In this document: piece by piece, positions 20,021 through 27,407 of the stretch | Numbering within the stretch: the first letter of the stretch is position 1 | Layout: each line of letters opens with the position of its first letter | From: a virus | Virus record (IMG/VR): IMGVR_UViG_3300021964_000094 | Location: 1 to 53,602 of that record | Length of the DNA stretch: 53,602 nucleotides | Direction: 5' to 3' (one strand) | The notes under the pieces: generated by a model | Told to the model about the DNA's origin: nothing | What the model saw: the letters and a program-made list of their open reading frames with translations, nothing else | Database searches by the model: none | Translations under genes and position numbers: made by a program

Positions 20021-20848
20021 ATGACACAAAGACGAGTAAAATACCTAAATAATAAGGATCTTTTAAAAGAGATTCACAAAAGTAAGAACACTTACTGTTC
20101 ATATGTCGACAAAGAACATCACCAGTTCGACATAATCCTTCCTAGTTTAGAAAAAATAAACAGACTTACGATTGCTGAGGCAAAACGCAATCAAGCAAAA
20201 AGATTAGCACTAAAAGCATTTGAACAAGCAAAAGAACAAGATAAAAAAGTAGTAGCAAAACAATTTGAAATACCTTATCAAAAGATTGAAAAAACAGATT
20301 TAATTTTTAGGATCATGACATTTGAGCATGTCCCACTTGCTCCTGGGCGTAAGAAAACTGTAAAAACAGTTGCTGACGCACATGAAAGATGTAATTTCCC
20401 CCCATTTCAACATTGGAAATTTGATGATAATGACAACTTAGTTTGTGTTGGAAAAAGTCACTGGGTTGGTGGTATGGAAAATGGTTATTTTTCAAAAACA
20501 GACGGACAAGCAACAAACGAACTTGCTAAGATGTGGATGAAACTTTGCGAACGATATGCTACCCGTGGTAATGTTCGCGGTTATACTTACAACGACGAAA
20601 TGCGAGGACAAGCAATTCTTCAATTAGCACAGATTGGACTACAGTTTGACGAATCAAAATCACAGAATCCGTTTGCTTACTATACTGCCGCAGTTACAAA
20701 CTCGTTTGTTAGAATTATTAATATCGAAAAACGCAATCAAAACATTCGTGATGATATCTTAGAAATGAATGGCATGAACCCAAGCTGGTCTAGACAAAAC
20801 GCTAACGAAAATTTAAGTGGTGAACCAGCAAATGGTGACAAAAAGTAG
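20021..20848 (+). CDS. 55: Late-transcription sigma factor gp55
   Basis: This is the T4 gp55 type of minimal sigma factor, which with gp33 and the sliding clamp directs host RNA polymerase to TATAAATA late promoters. The diagnostic core is near the C-terminus: MWMKLCERYATRGNVRGYTY, NDEMRGQAILQLAQIGLQFD, ESKSQNPFAYYTAAVTNSFV and RIINIEKRNQNIRDD. I chose ATG 20021 because GGAG at 20008-20011 is spaced 9 bases from it. Upstream in-frame TTG (20003) and ATG (20006) have no such site and would add only six or five residues. The resulting 275 residues exceed T4 gp55 (185) through an N-terminal extension with a Lys-rich helix and a segment PLAPGRKKTVKTVADAHERC of unknown role. A late promoter specificity factor fits the many late-type sites in this window. 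Confidence 0.9.
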   Translation: MTQRRVKYLNNKDLLKEIHKSKNTYCSYVDKEHHQFDIILPSLEKINRLTIAEAKRNQAKRLALKAFEQAKEQDKKVVAKQFEIPYQKIEKTDLIFRIMTFEHVPLAPGRKKTVKTVADAHERCNFPPFQHWKFDDNDNLVCVGKSHWVGGMENGYFSKTDGQATNELAKMWMKLCERYATRGNVRGYTYNDEMRGQAILQLAQIGLQFDESKSQNPFAYYTAAVTNSFVRIINIEKRNQNIRDDILEMNGMNPSWSRQNANENLSGEPANGDKK

Positions 20849-20877
20849 TTGACTTCTTCACAAAAAGATCGTATACT
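20849..20877 (+). promoter_or_regulatory. Sigma-70 promoter for gp47/gp46
   Basis: TTGACT (20849-20854) and TATACT (20872-20877) are separated by exactly 17 bases, and AGGAG (20883-20887) lies 9 bases before the ATG at 20897. The -35 begins within two bases of the gp55 stop. This is a near-consensus host-type promoter, so gp47-gp46 and the next two genes can be expressed before late transcription starts. Confidence 0.82.
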
Positions 20878-20896
20878 AGTATAGGAGAATGAAATA

Positions 20897-21910
20897 ATGG
20901 CGCTATTTAAAAAAGCGGCCTGCTTCACTGATATCCACTTTGGGATGAAGTCCGGTAGTAGACTTCATAACAAGGACTGCGAAGATTTTGTAGAGTGGTT
21001 TATTGAAGAGGCCAAAAAAGAAAATTGTGATGTTTGTATATTTTTAGGTGATTGGCACCATAATCGTGCTACCACTGACGTAAGCACTATGAATTACAGT
21101 GTGAGTAACCTAGAAAAATTAAACAACGCATTTGATAAAACATATCTAATGCTAGGCAATCATGACGAATTTTATAAAGACAAAAGAGAAATACACAGTT
21201 TAGAATTTGCTAGACTATTTCCTAATATTGTCCCAGTTAATCATCCAATTACAGAAGGCGATGTTACGCTTCTTCCTTGGCTAGTAGGCGACGAATGGAA
21301 AAAAGTAAAAGATATTAAATCAAGATATATCTTTGGACACTTTGAACTTCCATTGTTCTACATGAATGCTATGGTTCAGATGCCTGATCACGGACAACTT
21401 CAAGCAGACGATTTTATTAATCAAGAATATGTATTCTCAGGGCATTTTCACAAACGTCAAACTAAAGGGAATATTACATATATGGGTAACGCATTTCCTC
21501 ACAACTACGCAGATGCGTGGGATGACGAACGCGGAATGATGATTTTAGAATGGGGCGGAACACCTGAGTATCGCAGTTGGCCTGATCAACCTGTTTATCG
21601 AACCTTTAAATTATCAAAGCTATTAGAAAATCCGGATCAACTACTAACTGGACGCATGCACTGTCGTGTTACTATTGATGTTCCTATTAGTTTTGAGGAA
21701 GCAAACTTTATTAAAGAAACATTTATGCCGCAGTATAACTTGCGTGAACTAATGCTGATACCTGAAAAAGTAGAACTTGAAGGCCAGGATGTTAAGCCCA
21801 TCGACTTAAAATTTGAAAGCGTTGATACTATTGTTGTAAATCAAATTACAAACATTGACTCAGAACAATACGATCAAAAACTACTATTGGAGATCTATAA
21901 TAACCTATGA
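20897..21910 (+). CDS. 47: Recombination endonuclease subunit gp47 (Mre11/SbcD-like)
   Basis: 337 residues, the usual size for T4 gp47 (339). The calcineurin-like phosphoesterase motifs appear in order: FTDIHFG near residue 9, FLGDWHHN near 50, MLGNHDEFY near 87, FGHFELP near 148 and FSGHFHKRQ near 183. These supply the Asp, Asn and His ligands of the two-metal site. With gp46 it forms the Mre11-Rad50-type complex that resects double-strand ends for recombination-dependent replication and, in T4, host DNA breakdown. It has its own sigma-70 promoter and strong ribosome site, and the gp46 start overlaps its stop (ATGA). All key motifs are intact. Confidence 0.95.
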   Translation: MALFKKAACFTDIHFGMKSGSRLHNKDCEDFVEWFIEEAKKENCDVCIFLGDWHHNRATTDVSTMNYSVSNLEKLNNAFDKTYLMLGNHDEFYKDKREIHSLEFARLFPNIVPVNHPITEGDVTLLPWLVGDEWKKVKDIKSRYIFGHFELPLFYMNAMVQMPDHGQLQADDFINQEYVFSGHFHKRQTKGNITYMGNAFPHNYADAWDDERGMMILEWGGTPEYRSWPDQPVYRTFKLSKLLENPDQLLTGRMHCRVTIDVPISFEEANFIKETFMPQYNLRELMLIPEKVELEGQDVKPIDLKFESVDTIVVNQITNIDSEQYDQKLLLEIYNNL

Positions 21911-23685
21911 TCAAAATTAAAAATCTCACAGTTCGTAACTTTATGAGTGTTGGTAATCAAACTCAAGCTATTGATTTTGATAAAGGAATGCTTACACTTG
22001 TGTTAGGCGAAAACTTAGATCTCGGCGGAGATGATAGCGGTGCTAGAAACGGTACCGGTAAAACAACTATCATTAACAGTTTAAGTTATGCTATCTACGG
22101 TATTGCTCTTACAAACATTAAAAGAGACAACCTTATTAACAAAATTAACAGCAAAGGCATGCTTGTAACTGTTAGTTTTGAAAAGAATGGCGTAAAATAT
22201 CATATTGAACGAGGACGTAAACCTAATATTCTAAAACTAAATGTTGATGGTGAAGAATATTCAGCTGATGATGCTGACGAATCTCAAGGTGACAGCAGAC
22301 AAACACAAAAAGAAATTGAAAAACTATTTGGCATGAGCCACGATATGTTTAAACATCTTATTGCTCTTAATACCTATACAGAGCCGTTCCTTTCTCTTAA
22401 AGCGAATGATCAACGTGCTATCATCGAACAATTACTAGGCATTACTATTTTGTCAGAAAAAGCCGATGCTTTAAAAGAACAGGTTAGAATTAGCAAAGAT
22501 TTAATACAACAAGAAAATACAAAGATTGAAACTATTAAAGTAAGCAATCAAAAAATTGAAGAATCTATTCAGAGTCTAGAACGCAAACAAAAAATGTGGC
22601 AAGATAATCATAGTAGCTCTGTTTCTGACTTGGATCAAAGTATTACACTGCTAGAAAAAATTGACATTGAAGCAGAAATCGACTCACACAAGTGTTTAGA
22701 AAATTATAACGAAAAGAAAAAACGTCTAGAAGAAGCACAACGGTGGATTGCTAATATTGATGCTGACAATATTAAACAAGAAAAAACTATTGCTAAACTG
22801 GAAAACGAAATCAGTTTGTTAAAAGAACACAAGTGTCATACTTGTGGACAAGATTTACATGATAAACAACAACAAGAAATTTTAAACAGCAAAGAAGATC
22901 AAAAGAAAGAAGCCGCACTACAAATTATTTCTAATAACAGTCAGTGGGAAGAACATACTAATGTAGTTAATGAAGTTGGAGAACTTGAAGTTTGTCCTCC
23001 AACACAATATGATTCACTTGAAGAAGCTGTTAATCATAGAAGCACACTTGCGAGTTTACATAAAGAATTAGAAAACAAAAAAGCAGAAATTAATCCGTAC
23101 AAAGAACAAATTATTGAACTAAAAGAAACTGCTTTACAAGAAATTAACTGGGATGCTGTAAACGATCTTACTAAAGTAAAAGAACATCAAGAATTCTTAT
23201 ACAAATTACTTACAAACAAAGACAGTTTTGTAAGAAAACGTATTATTGACCAGAACCTAAGTTACTTAAACATGCGCTTAACATACTATCTGAGCAGGAT
23301 TGGTTTACCGCACACCGTAGAATTTCAGAACGATTTAAGCGTCGTTATTACACAACTTGGGCAGGACTTAGACTTCGACAATCTCAGTAGAGGTGAACGA
23401 AATAGACTCATTTTATCAATGAGTTGGGCGTTCCGTGACGTTTGGGAAAGCCTGTATCACAGCATTAATTTACTGTTTATTGACGAATTAGTAGACAGCG
23501 GCATGGATTCTAGTGGAGTAGAATCTAGTATTGCTGTATTAAAGAAAATGACTAGAGAACGTGATAAAAACGTATTCTTAATTTCGCACAGAGACGATTT
23601 AGCAACTCGTGTTAATCAAGTTCTTAAAGTTATTAAAGAGAACGGGTTTACATCATACTCCAACGATGTAGAATTGGTGGAATGA
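21907..23685 (+). CDS. 46: Recombination endonuclease subunit gp46 (Rad50/SbcC-like ATPase)
   Basis: 592 residues, similar to T4 gp46 (560). Walker A GARNGTGKTT is near residue 46. Two coiled-coil arms flank the zinc-hook CHTCG near residue 309. The ABC signature LSRGERNRLILSMSWAF is near 491, Walker B LLFIDELVD near 523, and the H-loop FLISHRDDL near 560. It is the ATPase partner of gp47 in end resection and strand exchange initiation. Translation is coupled to gp47 by ATGA overlap and to the next small gene by another ATGA overlap. Every functional motif is present, so it should be active. Confidence 0.95.
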   Translation: MIKIKNLTVRNFMSVGNQTQAIDFDKGMLTLVLGENLDLGGDDSGARNGTGKTTIINSLSYAIYGIALTNIKRDNLINKINSKGMLVTVSFEKNGVKYHIERGRKPNILKLNVDGEEYSADDADESQGDSRQTQKEIEKLFGMSHDMFKHLIALNTYTEPFLSLKANDQRAIIEQLLGITILSEKADALKEQVRISKDLIQQENTKIETIKVSNQKIEESIQSLERKQKMWQDNHSSSVSDLDQSITLLEKIDIEAEIDSHKCLENYNEKKKRLEEAQRWIANIDADNIKQEKTIAKLENEISLLKEHKCHTCGQDLHDKQQQEILNSKEDQKKEAALQIISNNSQWEEHTNVVNEVGELEVCPPTQYDSLEEAVNHRSTLASLHKELENKKAEINPYKEQIIELKETALQEINWDAVNDLTKVKEHQEFLYKLLTNKDSFVRKRIIDQNLSYLNMRLTYYLSRIGLPHTVEFQNDLSVVITQLGQDLDFDNLSRGERNRLILSMSWAFRDVWESLYHSINLLFIDELVDSGMDSSGVESSIAVLKKMTRERDKNVFLISHRDDLATRVNQVLKVIKENGFTSYSNDVELVE

Positions 23686-23948
23686 GTACAGAAAGCCATG
23701 ACAAACTTATAAAAGCATTTCAAGAATACTTTAAATGGGCCGATAAGTTTGAGTATAGTGGTTCAGATGCCGCCGGCATTAAAGCACGATATTGGCTTTC
23801 AGAAATACGTAACTTCTCTAGTTTAAGACGAAACGAAATACAAGATAAAAGGCAACAACGAAAGGCAACCAGAAAAGGCGTCATAGGTAGACCCAAGAAA
23901 GTAAGTAATGCTGATGAAGACGAATCCAGCATGGACTTACCAAAATAA
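23682..23948 (+). CDS. Small basic conserved-looking protein after gp46
   Basis: 88 residues, start overlapping the gp46 stop (ATGA). I do not recognise a named family, though a similar short gene follows gp46 in some marine T4-like phages as far as I remember. It reads as a helical N-terminus (KLIKAFQEYFKWADKFEY), a KARYWLSEIRNFSSLRRNEI helix, and a strongly basic stretch (QDKRQQRKATRKGVIGRPKK) followed by an acidic tail. The 'GRPKK' run resembles an AT-hook-like DNA contact, so nucleic-acid binding is plausible. Coupling to gp46 suggests a role in replication or recombination, or in transcription; T4 gp33 is similarly small but no clear similarity is visible. Confidence 0.7.
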   Translation: MSTESHDKLIKAFQEYFKWADKFEYSGSDAAGIKARYWLSEIRNFSSLRRNEIQDKRQQRKATRKGVIGRPKKVSNADEDESSMDLPK

Positions 23949-24375
23949 ACCTATTGAATGTATTCCTGATGAATACGAAGGGTTTGTCTACCTCATCACA
24001 AACACACATACTGGGCAAAAATACGTAGGCAAAAAACTAGCCAAATTCAAAACTACCAAACCGCCACTCAAAGGCAAAAAAAATAAACGCAGAGGCACTA
24101 AAGAAAGCGATTGGAGAGACTATTGGGGCTCATCAGATCGTTTAAACGCAGATGTCCAAGCACTAGGCCCAGAAAACTTCACAAGAGAAATACTATACCT
24201 ATGTAAAGGTAGGGGCGAAATGTCCTACATAGAGGCAAGAGAACAATTTGACCGCCGTGTATTAGAGAGAGATGATTATTACAACGGTATTATTAATGTT
24301 AGAGTTGGCGGTTCAGACAAGTTACGACAGGCATTGCTAGAACATAGCATCAAGGCAAAGCAATCCAACACATAA
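23908..24375 (+). CDS. GIY-YIG-type endonuclease domain protein
   Basis: 155 residues from ATG 23908, overlapping the previous gene by 41 bases; ATG 23914 is an equally possible start. The segment GFVYLITNTHTGQKYVGKK matches the first two strands of the GIY-YIG nuclease fold, with the two conserved Tyr in 'VYLI' and 'KYVGK'. WRDYWGSSDRLNADVQALG, RGEMSYIEAREQFDRRVL and the closing YYNGIINVRVGG continue the fold: an Arg/Tyr helix, a Glu-containing helix and a final Asn. There is no C-terminal DNA-recognition module, so it is not a complete homing enzyme of the Seg type; stand-alone versions occur in marine T4-like phages. It could act on branched or host DNA alongside gp46/gp47. Domain call is good; biological substrate unknown. 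Confidence 0.75.
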   Translation: MLMKTNPAWTYQNKPIECIPDEYEGFVYLITNTHTGQKYVGKKLAKFKTTKPPLKGKKNKRRGTKESDWRDYWGSSDRLNADVQALGPENFTREILYLCKGRGEMSYIEAREQFDRRVLERDDYYNGIINVRVGGSDKLRQALLEHSIKAKQSNT

Positions 24376-24796
24376 GGTTAGCGGGCCAGTTTAGAAATAC
24401 CGCTGTGAAAAAAGTCTCCGTATAGGAACACACGTACACGTTGATCGACACACCAGAGTGTGGAAGCCATCAAAAGAATTGGGCTCACTGGTTGACGTAG
24501 ATAGAATGTTGGCTGTCGAAAAACTGTATATTACACATAAAAACTCCTTAGCACTAGGAACGAGGCGGGAGGTAATGTATTATAAAGAAGGCATAAAAGC
24601 GTTTTATGCGCTCTATATAGTACATAATGTCGACGTAGGTTGGGAAAGGTCAGAGCCCATTGTGTAGCAGTATAATAAACACCTACTTCCAAGTCTCGGC
24701 TGTGACGGACTCACATAAAGTCAAGATTAGATGGAACCCTTAAACAGGTTCCGTCTGACTGAAACAATCTACATAAAGCTAAAATTGCTTCGCAAT
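24376..24796 (+). ncRNA. Hairpin-dense interval, candidate structured RNA
   Basis: No convincing gene lies here. Inverted repeats seen directly: AGCGG 24380-24384 with CCGCT 24400-24404; CACAC/GTGTG 24449-24462; TTGAC/GTCGA 24492-24519; TCCT/AGGA 24545-24559; GCATAAAA/TTTTATGC 24591-24609 (8 bp, loop GCG); GTAGGT 24635-24640 with ACCTAC 24681-24686, enclosing TGGG/CCCA 24641-24659; AGATGGAACC/GGTTCCGTCT 24729-24756 (10 bp with one G-U), extended by outer AGTC/GACT; and AATTGC/GCAATT 24783-24797. The region is less AT-rich than typical spacers. It follows the gp47-gp46 early unit and ends just before a late promoter, so it may be a stable 3' untranslated region or an independent RNA. No known RNA family was recognised and no tRNA cloverleaf was found. 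Confidence 0.35.
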
Positions 24797-24806
24797 TATT
24801 ATATTG

Positions 24807-24814
24807 TATAAATA
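24807..24814 (+). promoter_or_regulatory. Perfect T4-type late promoter
   Basis: TATAAATA exactly matches the T4 late consensus and is in the right orientation for the gene at 24897. Transcription starting about 6-8 bases downstream would give an untranslated leader of about 75 bases holding two adjacent hairpins. Confidence 0.8.
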
Positions 24815-24829
24815 TCTATAATAAAAAAA

Positions 24830-24875
24830 TGTGTTTGAGCGATAGCGATAAACACAAGTGAGCTTTAGCTCACTT
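24830..24875 (+). promoter_or_regulatory. Double-hairpin 5' leader of the gene at 24897
   Basis: TGTGTTT (24830-24836) pairs with AAACACA (24850-24856). It is immediately followed by AAGTGAGC (24856-24863), loop TTTA, GCTCACTT (24868-24875). Both stems are perfect, share one base, and end 21 bases before the ATG. No run of T follows, so they are more likely mRNA-stabilising or translational elements than terminators. Confidence 0.55.
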
Positions 24876-24896
24876 ATTAATATATGAGATTGTTAA

Positions 24897-26204
24897 ATGA
24901 AACTGAATCAATTAGAAAATATCGAACATCTAGATGAAGCACCACAAGGCATATTCAAAAGAATGGGCTTAAAAACAAAATCAGCTTTTGGAAGTGATGT
25001 TGCTAAAGGACAACTTCAATCAGGTGATGCAGCAAATAAACTAAAAAAAGAATATATGCTGTTTGTGGGGCGTATGGCAGGGAAAGTTGGTACAACAAAG
25101 CCAACAACAGATACACTTCTTGCGTTCCTAAAAAGCAAAGGTGCTGATACTAAAGCAGTTGCTGGCATGATTGACAAAGAGCTACAGGCTCTTGCGCCAC
25201 AACAGCAAGAACCAGTTTCAAATGAGCCTTCAGCTGAACCTGAAAAGACAGAGCCGGAAGTGGGTTCCGATACTGAGCTAGACAAACTTAAATCACAAAA
25301 TTCAACAGATCAAAATAACCCTCTCAAGCCGGGCAACAATACAACAAATATGAAACAAACAGATTTGGGTTTGGACAATCCGAATGATCCTCAAGGCGAT
25401 CTGTTTAAAAGTAATCCAATTCCGAGCATGTCTACTAACAATACTACTGTTACTACAAAAAGAAAAAAGACAGGTGGTAAAATAGCCGGAAAAACTTCTA
25501 TGACCAAAAATGCTATTAGAAAACGTAATAGTAGAAAGAAACCTGGAGATCAACTAGAATTACTATCAATGTACAGTGAACAATCGCAACGCTACAGAAA
25601 AAACTTTGAACGCATTGATTGGACACTAAAAGAAGATCAAGCATACTTTGACGCACTTGAATTTATGGGTGTTATGGAAGCTGAAATTCCAACAAAAGTA
25701 TTAGACAAAGTATTAAACAGTGTAGCAGTAGATTTAACAGAACCGGCTGCCGCAGATGTTAACGCACCACAAGATGATCAACAGTCAGGACAAGATGATC
25801 AACAGTCAGGTGCTGACAATGCTGGCACACAAAAGAAGGGTGGCGGCCTTTTAAAAGGCATAGGCAAAGCAGTTGGCGGCGTTTTTGACAAAGCCAAAGA
25901 TGGTGTACAGTCAGGCCTAGGTGATAATCCTGAAGATAAACAAGCCTCAAAGATTTTTGATCCAGATGACGAAAAAGGCACCGGACAGATGCGAGGTACA
26001 TTAAATTACCAGAACATCAGTAAAGAATTTCCGGGAATCGATCCTACAATGTTAAGAAGAAGTATGTCTAAAAGTTTACAAGGACAACCACTTACTAAAT
26101 CTGAACATGAAACTATGTCTTTAGCAATGACAGAACTAGTAAAGAAAAATCCTCAAGATACAGTTAAAGTTATGAACTTGTTTAAGCAAGCAAGGCAAGA
26201 TTAA
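24897..26204 (+). CDS. Low-complexity probable virion protein of unknown function
   Basis: 435 residues, not recognised. The N-terminus (KLNQLENIEHLDEAPQGIFK, then a helical segment KKEYMLFVGRMAGKV) is compact. Residues about 95-230 are rich in Gln, Asn, Pro, Thr and Lys, with a basic patch (TTKRKKTGGKIAGKTS; RKRNSRKKPG). A folded helix segment YRKNFERIDWTLKEDQAYFD follows, then two QSGQDD-type repeats (DDQQSG twice, near residue 293), a Gly/Lys segment GGGLLKGIGKAVGGVFDKAK and a helical C-terminus. It has a perfect late promoter and structured leader, so it is made late and is likely packaged or used in head assembly; basic low-complexity regions recall internal head proteins. Its stop shares bases with the stop of the convergent small gene. 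Confidence 0.75.
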   Translation: MKLNQLENIEHLDEAPQGIFKRMGLKTKSAFGSDVAKGQLQSGDAANKLKKEYMLFVGRMAGKVGTTKPTTDTLLAFLKSKGADTKAVAGMIDKELQALAPQQQEPVSNEPSAEPEKTEPEVGSDTELDKLKSQNSTDQNNPLKPGNNTTNMKQTDLGLDNPNDPQGDLFKSNPIPSMSTNNTTVTTKRKKTGGKIAGKTSMTKNAIRKRNSRKKPGDQLELLSMYSEQSQRYRKNFERIDWTLKEDQAYFDALEFMGVMEAEIPTKVLDKVLNSVAVDLTEPAAADVNAPQDDQQSGQDDQQSGADNAGTQKKGGGLLKGIGKAVGGVFDKAKDGVQSGLGDNPEDKQASKIFDPDDEKGTGQMRGTLNYQNISKEFPGIDPTMLRRSMSKSLQGQPLTKSEHETMSLAMTELVKKNPQDTVKVMNLFKQARQD

Positions 26205-26377
26205 AAGAAAGGAAGACCACTTTCTTTTGTGGTCTCCATATTTGATTTTACAATTTCTACTATAATTTCACGTTCTTCAGAACTTAAATTCATAGCTTCA
26301 GTAAACGAAAGACCCCCACGCATATACCATACGGATCGCATGGCTTCTGATTTGATTAGTTTTGCCTGGTCGTCCAT
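26201..26377 (-). CDS. Small -1-frame protein downstream of gp26 (frameshift extension or stand-alone 58-residue product)
   Basis: 58 residues from ATG 26377 to TAA at 26203-26201: MDDQAKLIKSEAMRSVWYMR, GGLSFTEAMNLSSEEREIIV, ending ETTKESGLPFF. The 'WYMRGG.S..EA...S.EER' pattern is protein-like. From memory, not verified, a similar short gene follows gp26 in marine T4-like phages; T4 has gp51 there. The frame stays open 18 codons upstream of this ATG (RTRLSQLKINDILAETKA) to a slippery site inside gp26, so the natural product may be a gp26 fusion. The internal ATG has only a weak ribosome site (GAG, 9 bases upstream) and begins right after the 3' arm of a stem. Its stop overlaps the stop of the convergent gene at the TTAA palindrome 26201-26204. 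Confidence 0.8.
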   Translation of the reverse strand: MDDQAKLIKSEAMRSVWYMRGGLSFTEAMNLSSEEREIIVEIVKSNMETTKESGLPFF

Positions 26378-26437
26378 GGCTTTCGTCTCGGCAAGAATGT
26401 CGTTAATTTTTAACTGCGAAAGCCTTGTCCGAAAAAA
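26378..26437 (-). promoter_or_regulatory. Programmed -1 frameshift signal (slippery site plus stem)
   Basis: On the minus strand gp26 reads GCG GAT TTT TTC GGA. This contains the X XXY YYZ heptamer T TTT TTC (26437-26431) in the correct phase. A spacer of 6 bases (GGACAA) leads into GGCTTTCG (26424-26417), which pairs perfectly with CGAAAGCC (26385-26378). The loop contains an inner stem GTTAA/TTAAC around the gp26 stop. A -1 slip enters the open frame of the small downstream gene. Heptamer, spacing, stem and open -1 frame all agree. Confidence 0.78.
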
Positions 26438-27375
26438 TCCGCTTGATCCAATGTTAAGCTAACATCCCATTCGTGCTTACACTCTTCATTATCACACACA
26501 GCATTAAAGCTAGCCATCTTACCACTTTTTTGTGATTTGTTTACAGCATCGTTGATAGTAGTAAACACTGCTTTGTCGGCTTTCTGTAAGAACTCTTTAA
26601 TAAATTCTGGATTATCAGTAGTACCTGCTGCACTTTCAACTTTGGTAACACATTTTACTGCTGTATCAAGTGTTAGATCAGTTAGTTTAATAAAACTTTC
26701 ATTAAACAAGCGTAATTTTTCATCTTCACCTAAAGACTCGTCATTGATGATTGAAAAAATTCTTTGATGCTCGAAAGTTTTAAGTGCTGTACTAGTAATT
26801 TCCTTATAAGTCATTGGACGTAAATGAACAACCATGTCGTTATTAATTTCTACAGAAGTAGCAAAATCAATTCCTAATAAGTTATCAAGTACGTTTCTTA
26901 AGTCCACAGACTTATCGTTTACAGTTTCGCATTTTGGACAAGTAGCACTGACATCCATTTCAACTCCGTATGTTGCCATTCTAATTGCTGTTAGAACTGC
27001 GTCAACATCCATACTTGGCATTTCCCAAGCATTTTTAATTGATGGAATACAACTTTGAATTACTTCAACAATAGCAGAACCGTTCATTAACGCATCTGGT
27101 GTTTTAAAAAGCAATTCGTCTCTTGCGGTCATTGCGTATACTGGGTGCTCGCCAGTAGTTGGTGTTTCTAAACTTCCCATGGGCCAGAATTTACCCTCAC
27201 TTGGAAATTTAACGTGAATCTTTGGCTGTCTAAAGTATTGTGCCAAAGGGTTTCCTGAAGCAGGCGCAACATTAACAGGTGCTTCTGGCACGGGTACTTT
27301 ACCTGCTTGTTTTGCCTGTTCTGCTTGTGCTTGTACAAAAGCAGTAGGATCAAATTGATTGTTATTTTCAGCCAT
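26410..27375 (-). CDS. 26: Baseplate hub/tail assembly protein gp26-like
   Basis: 321 residues. The middle resembles T4-like gp26 proteins: KIHVKFPSEGKFWPMGSLET, YAMTARDELLFKTPDALMNG, VIQSCIPSIKNAWEMPSMDV, AVLTAIRMATYGVEMDVSA. Two Cys pairs suggest zinc ribbons: CPKCETVND near residue 145 and CDNEECKHEWDV near 296. The first 60 residues are Gln/Ala/Pro-rich. It begins 33 bases downstream of a perfect minus-strand late promoter and is divergent from the tape-measure genes. In T4, gp26 with gp51 assists hub assembly. Position beside the tape-measure gene, the pattern TARDE..lktPD.l..G..i and the frameshift signal at its end fit a tail-assembly chaperone. A -1 slip after residue 315 would give a product of about 391 residues. 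Confidence 0.75.
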   Translation of the reverse strand: MAENNNQFDPTAFVQAQAEQAKQAGKVPVPEAPVNVAPASGNPLAQYFRQPKIHVKFPSEGKFWPMGSLETPTTGEHPVYAMTARDELLFKTPDALMNGSAIVEVIQSCIPSIKNAWEMPSMDVDAVLTAIRMATYGVEMDVSATCPKCETVNDKSVDLRNVLDNLLGIDFATSVEINNDMVVHLRPMTYKEITSTALKTFEHQRIFSIINDESLGEDEKLRLFNESFIKLTDLTLDTAVKCVTKVESAAGTTDNPEFIKEFLQKADKAVFTTINDAVNKSQKSGKMASFNAVCDNEECKHEWDVSLTLDQADFFGQGFRS

Positions 27376-27385
27376 TTTTTATTCC

Positions 27386-27393
27386 TATAAATA
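27386..27393 (+). promoter_or_regulatory. Perfect late promoter for the tape-measure genes
   Basis: TATAAATA on the plus strand, 60 bases before the ATG at 27453. It lies back to back with the minus-strand copy at 27408-27415, giving a compact divergent late promoter pair. Confidence 0.8.
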
Positions 27394-27407
27394 GTATTGT
27401 ATAGCGA

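Noticed and set aside
24490-24532. Promoter from TTGACG (24492) with TATATT (24527)
   Set aside because: Spacing is about 29 bases, far from 17, so no sigma-70 promoter is supported there.
24458-24667. 69-codon GTG-start frame in the hairpin-rich interval, with an internal ATG after a GGGAGG
   Set aside because: No ribosome site before the GTG; the GGGAGG is only 2 bases from the internal ATG; the frame crosses a perfect 8-bp hairpin and does not look protein-like.
24376-24796. tRNA or tmRNA gene
   Set aside because: No cloverleaf with T-loop GTTCRA-type sequence or CCA-compatible acceptor stem could be found.
24729-24797. Rho-independent terminator at the end of the hairpin-rich interval
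   Set aside because: Strong stems are present but no T run follows either one.
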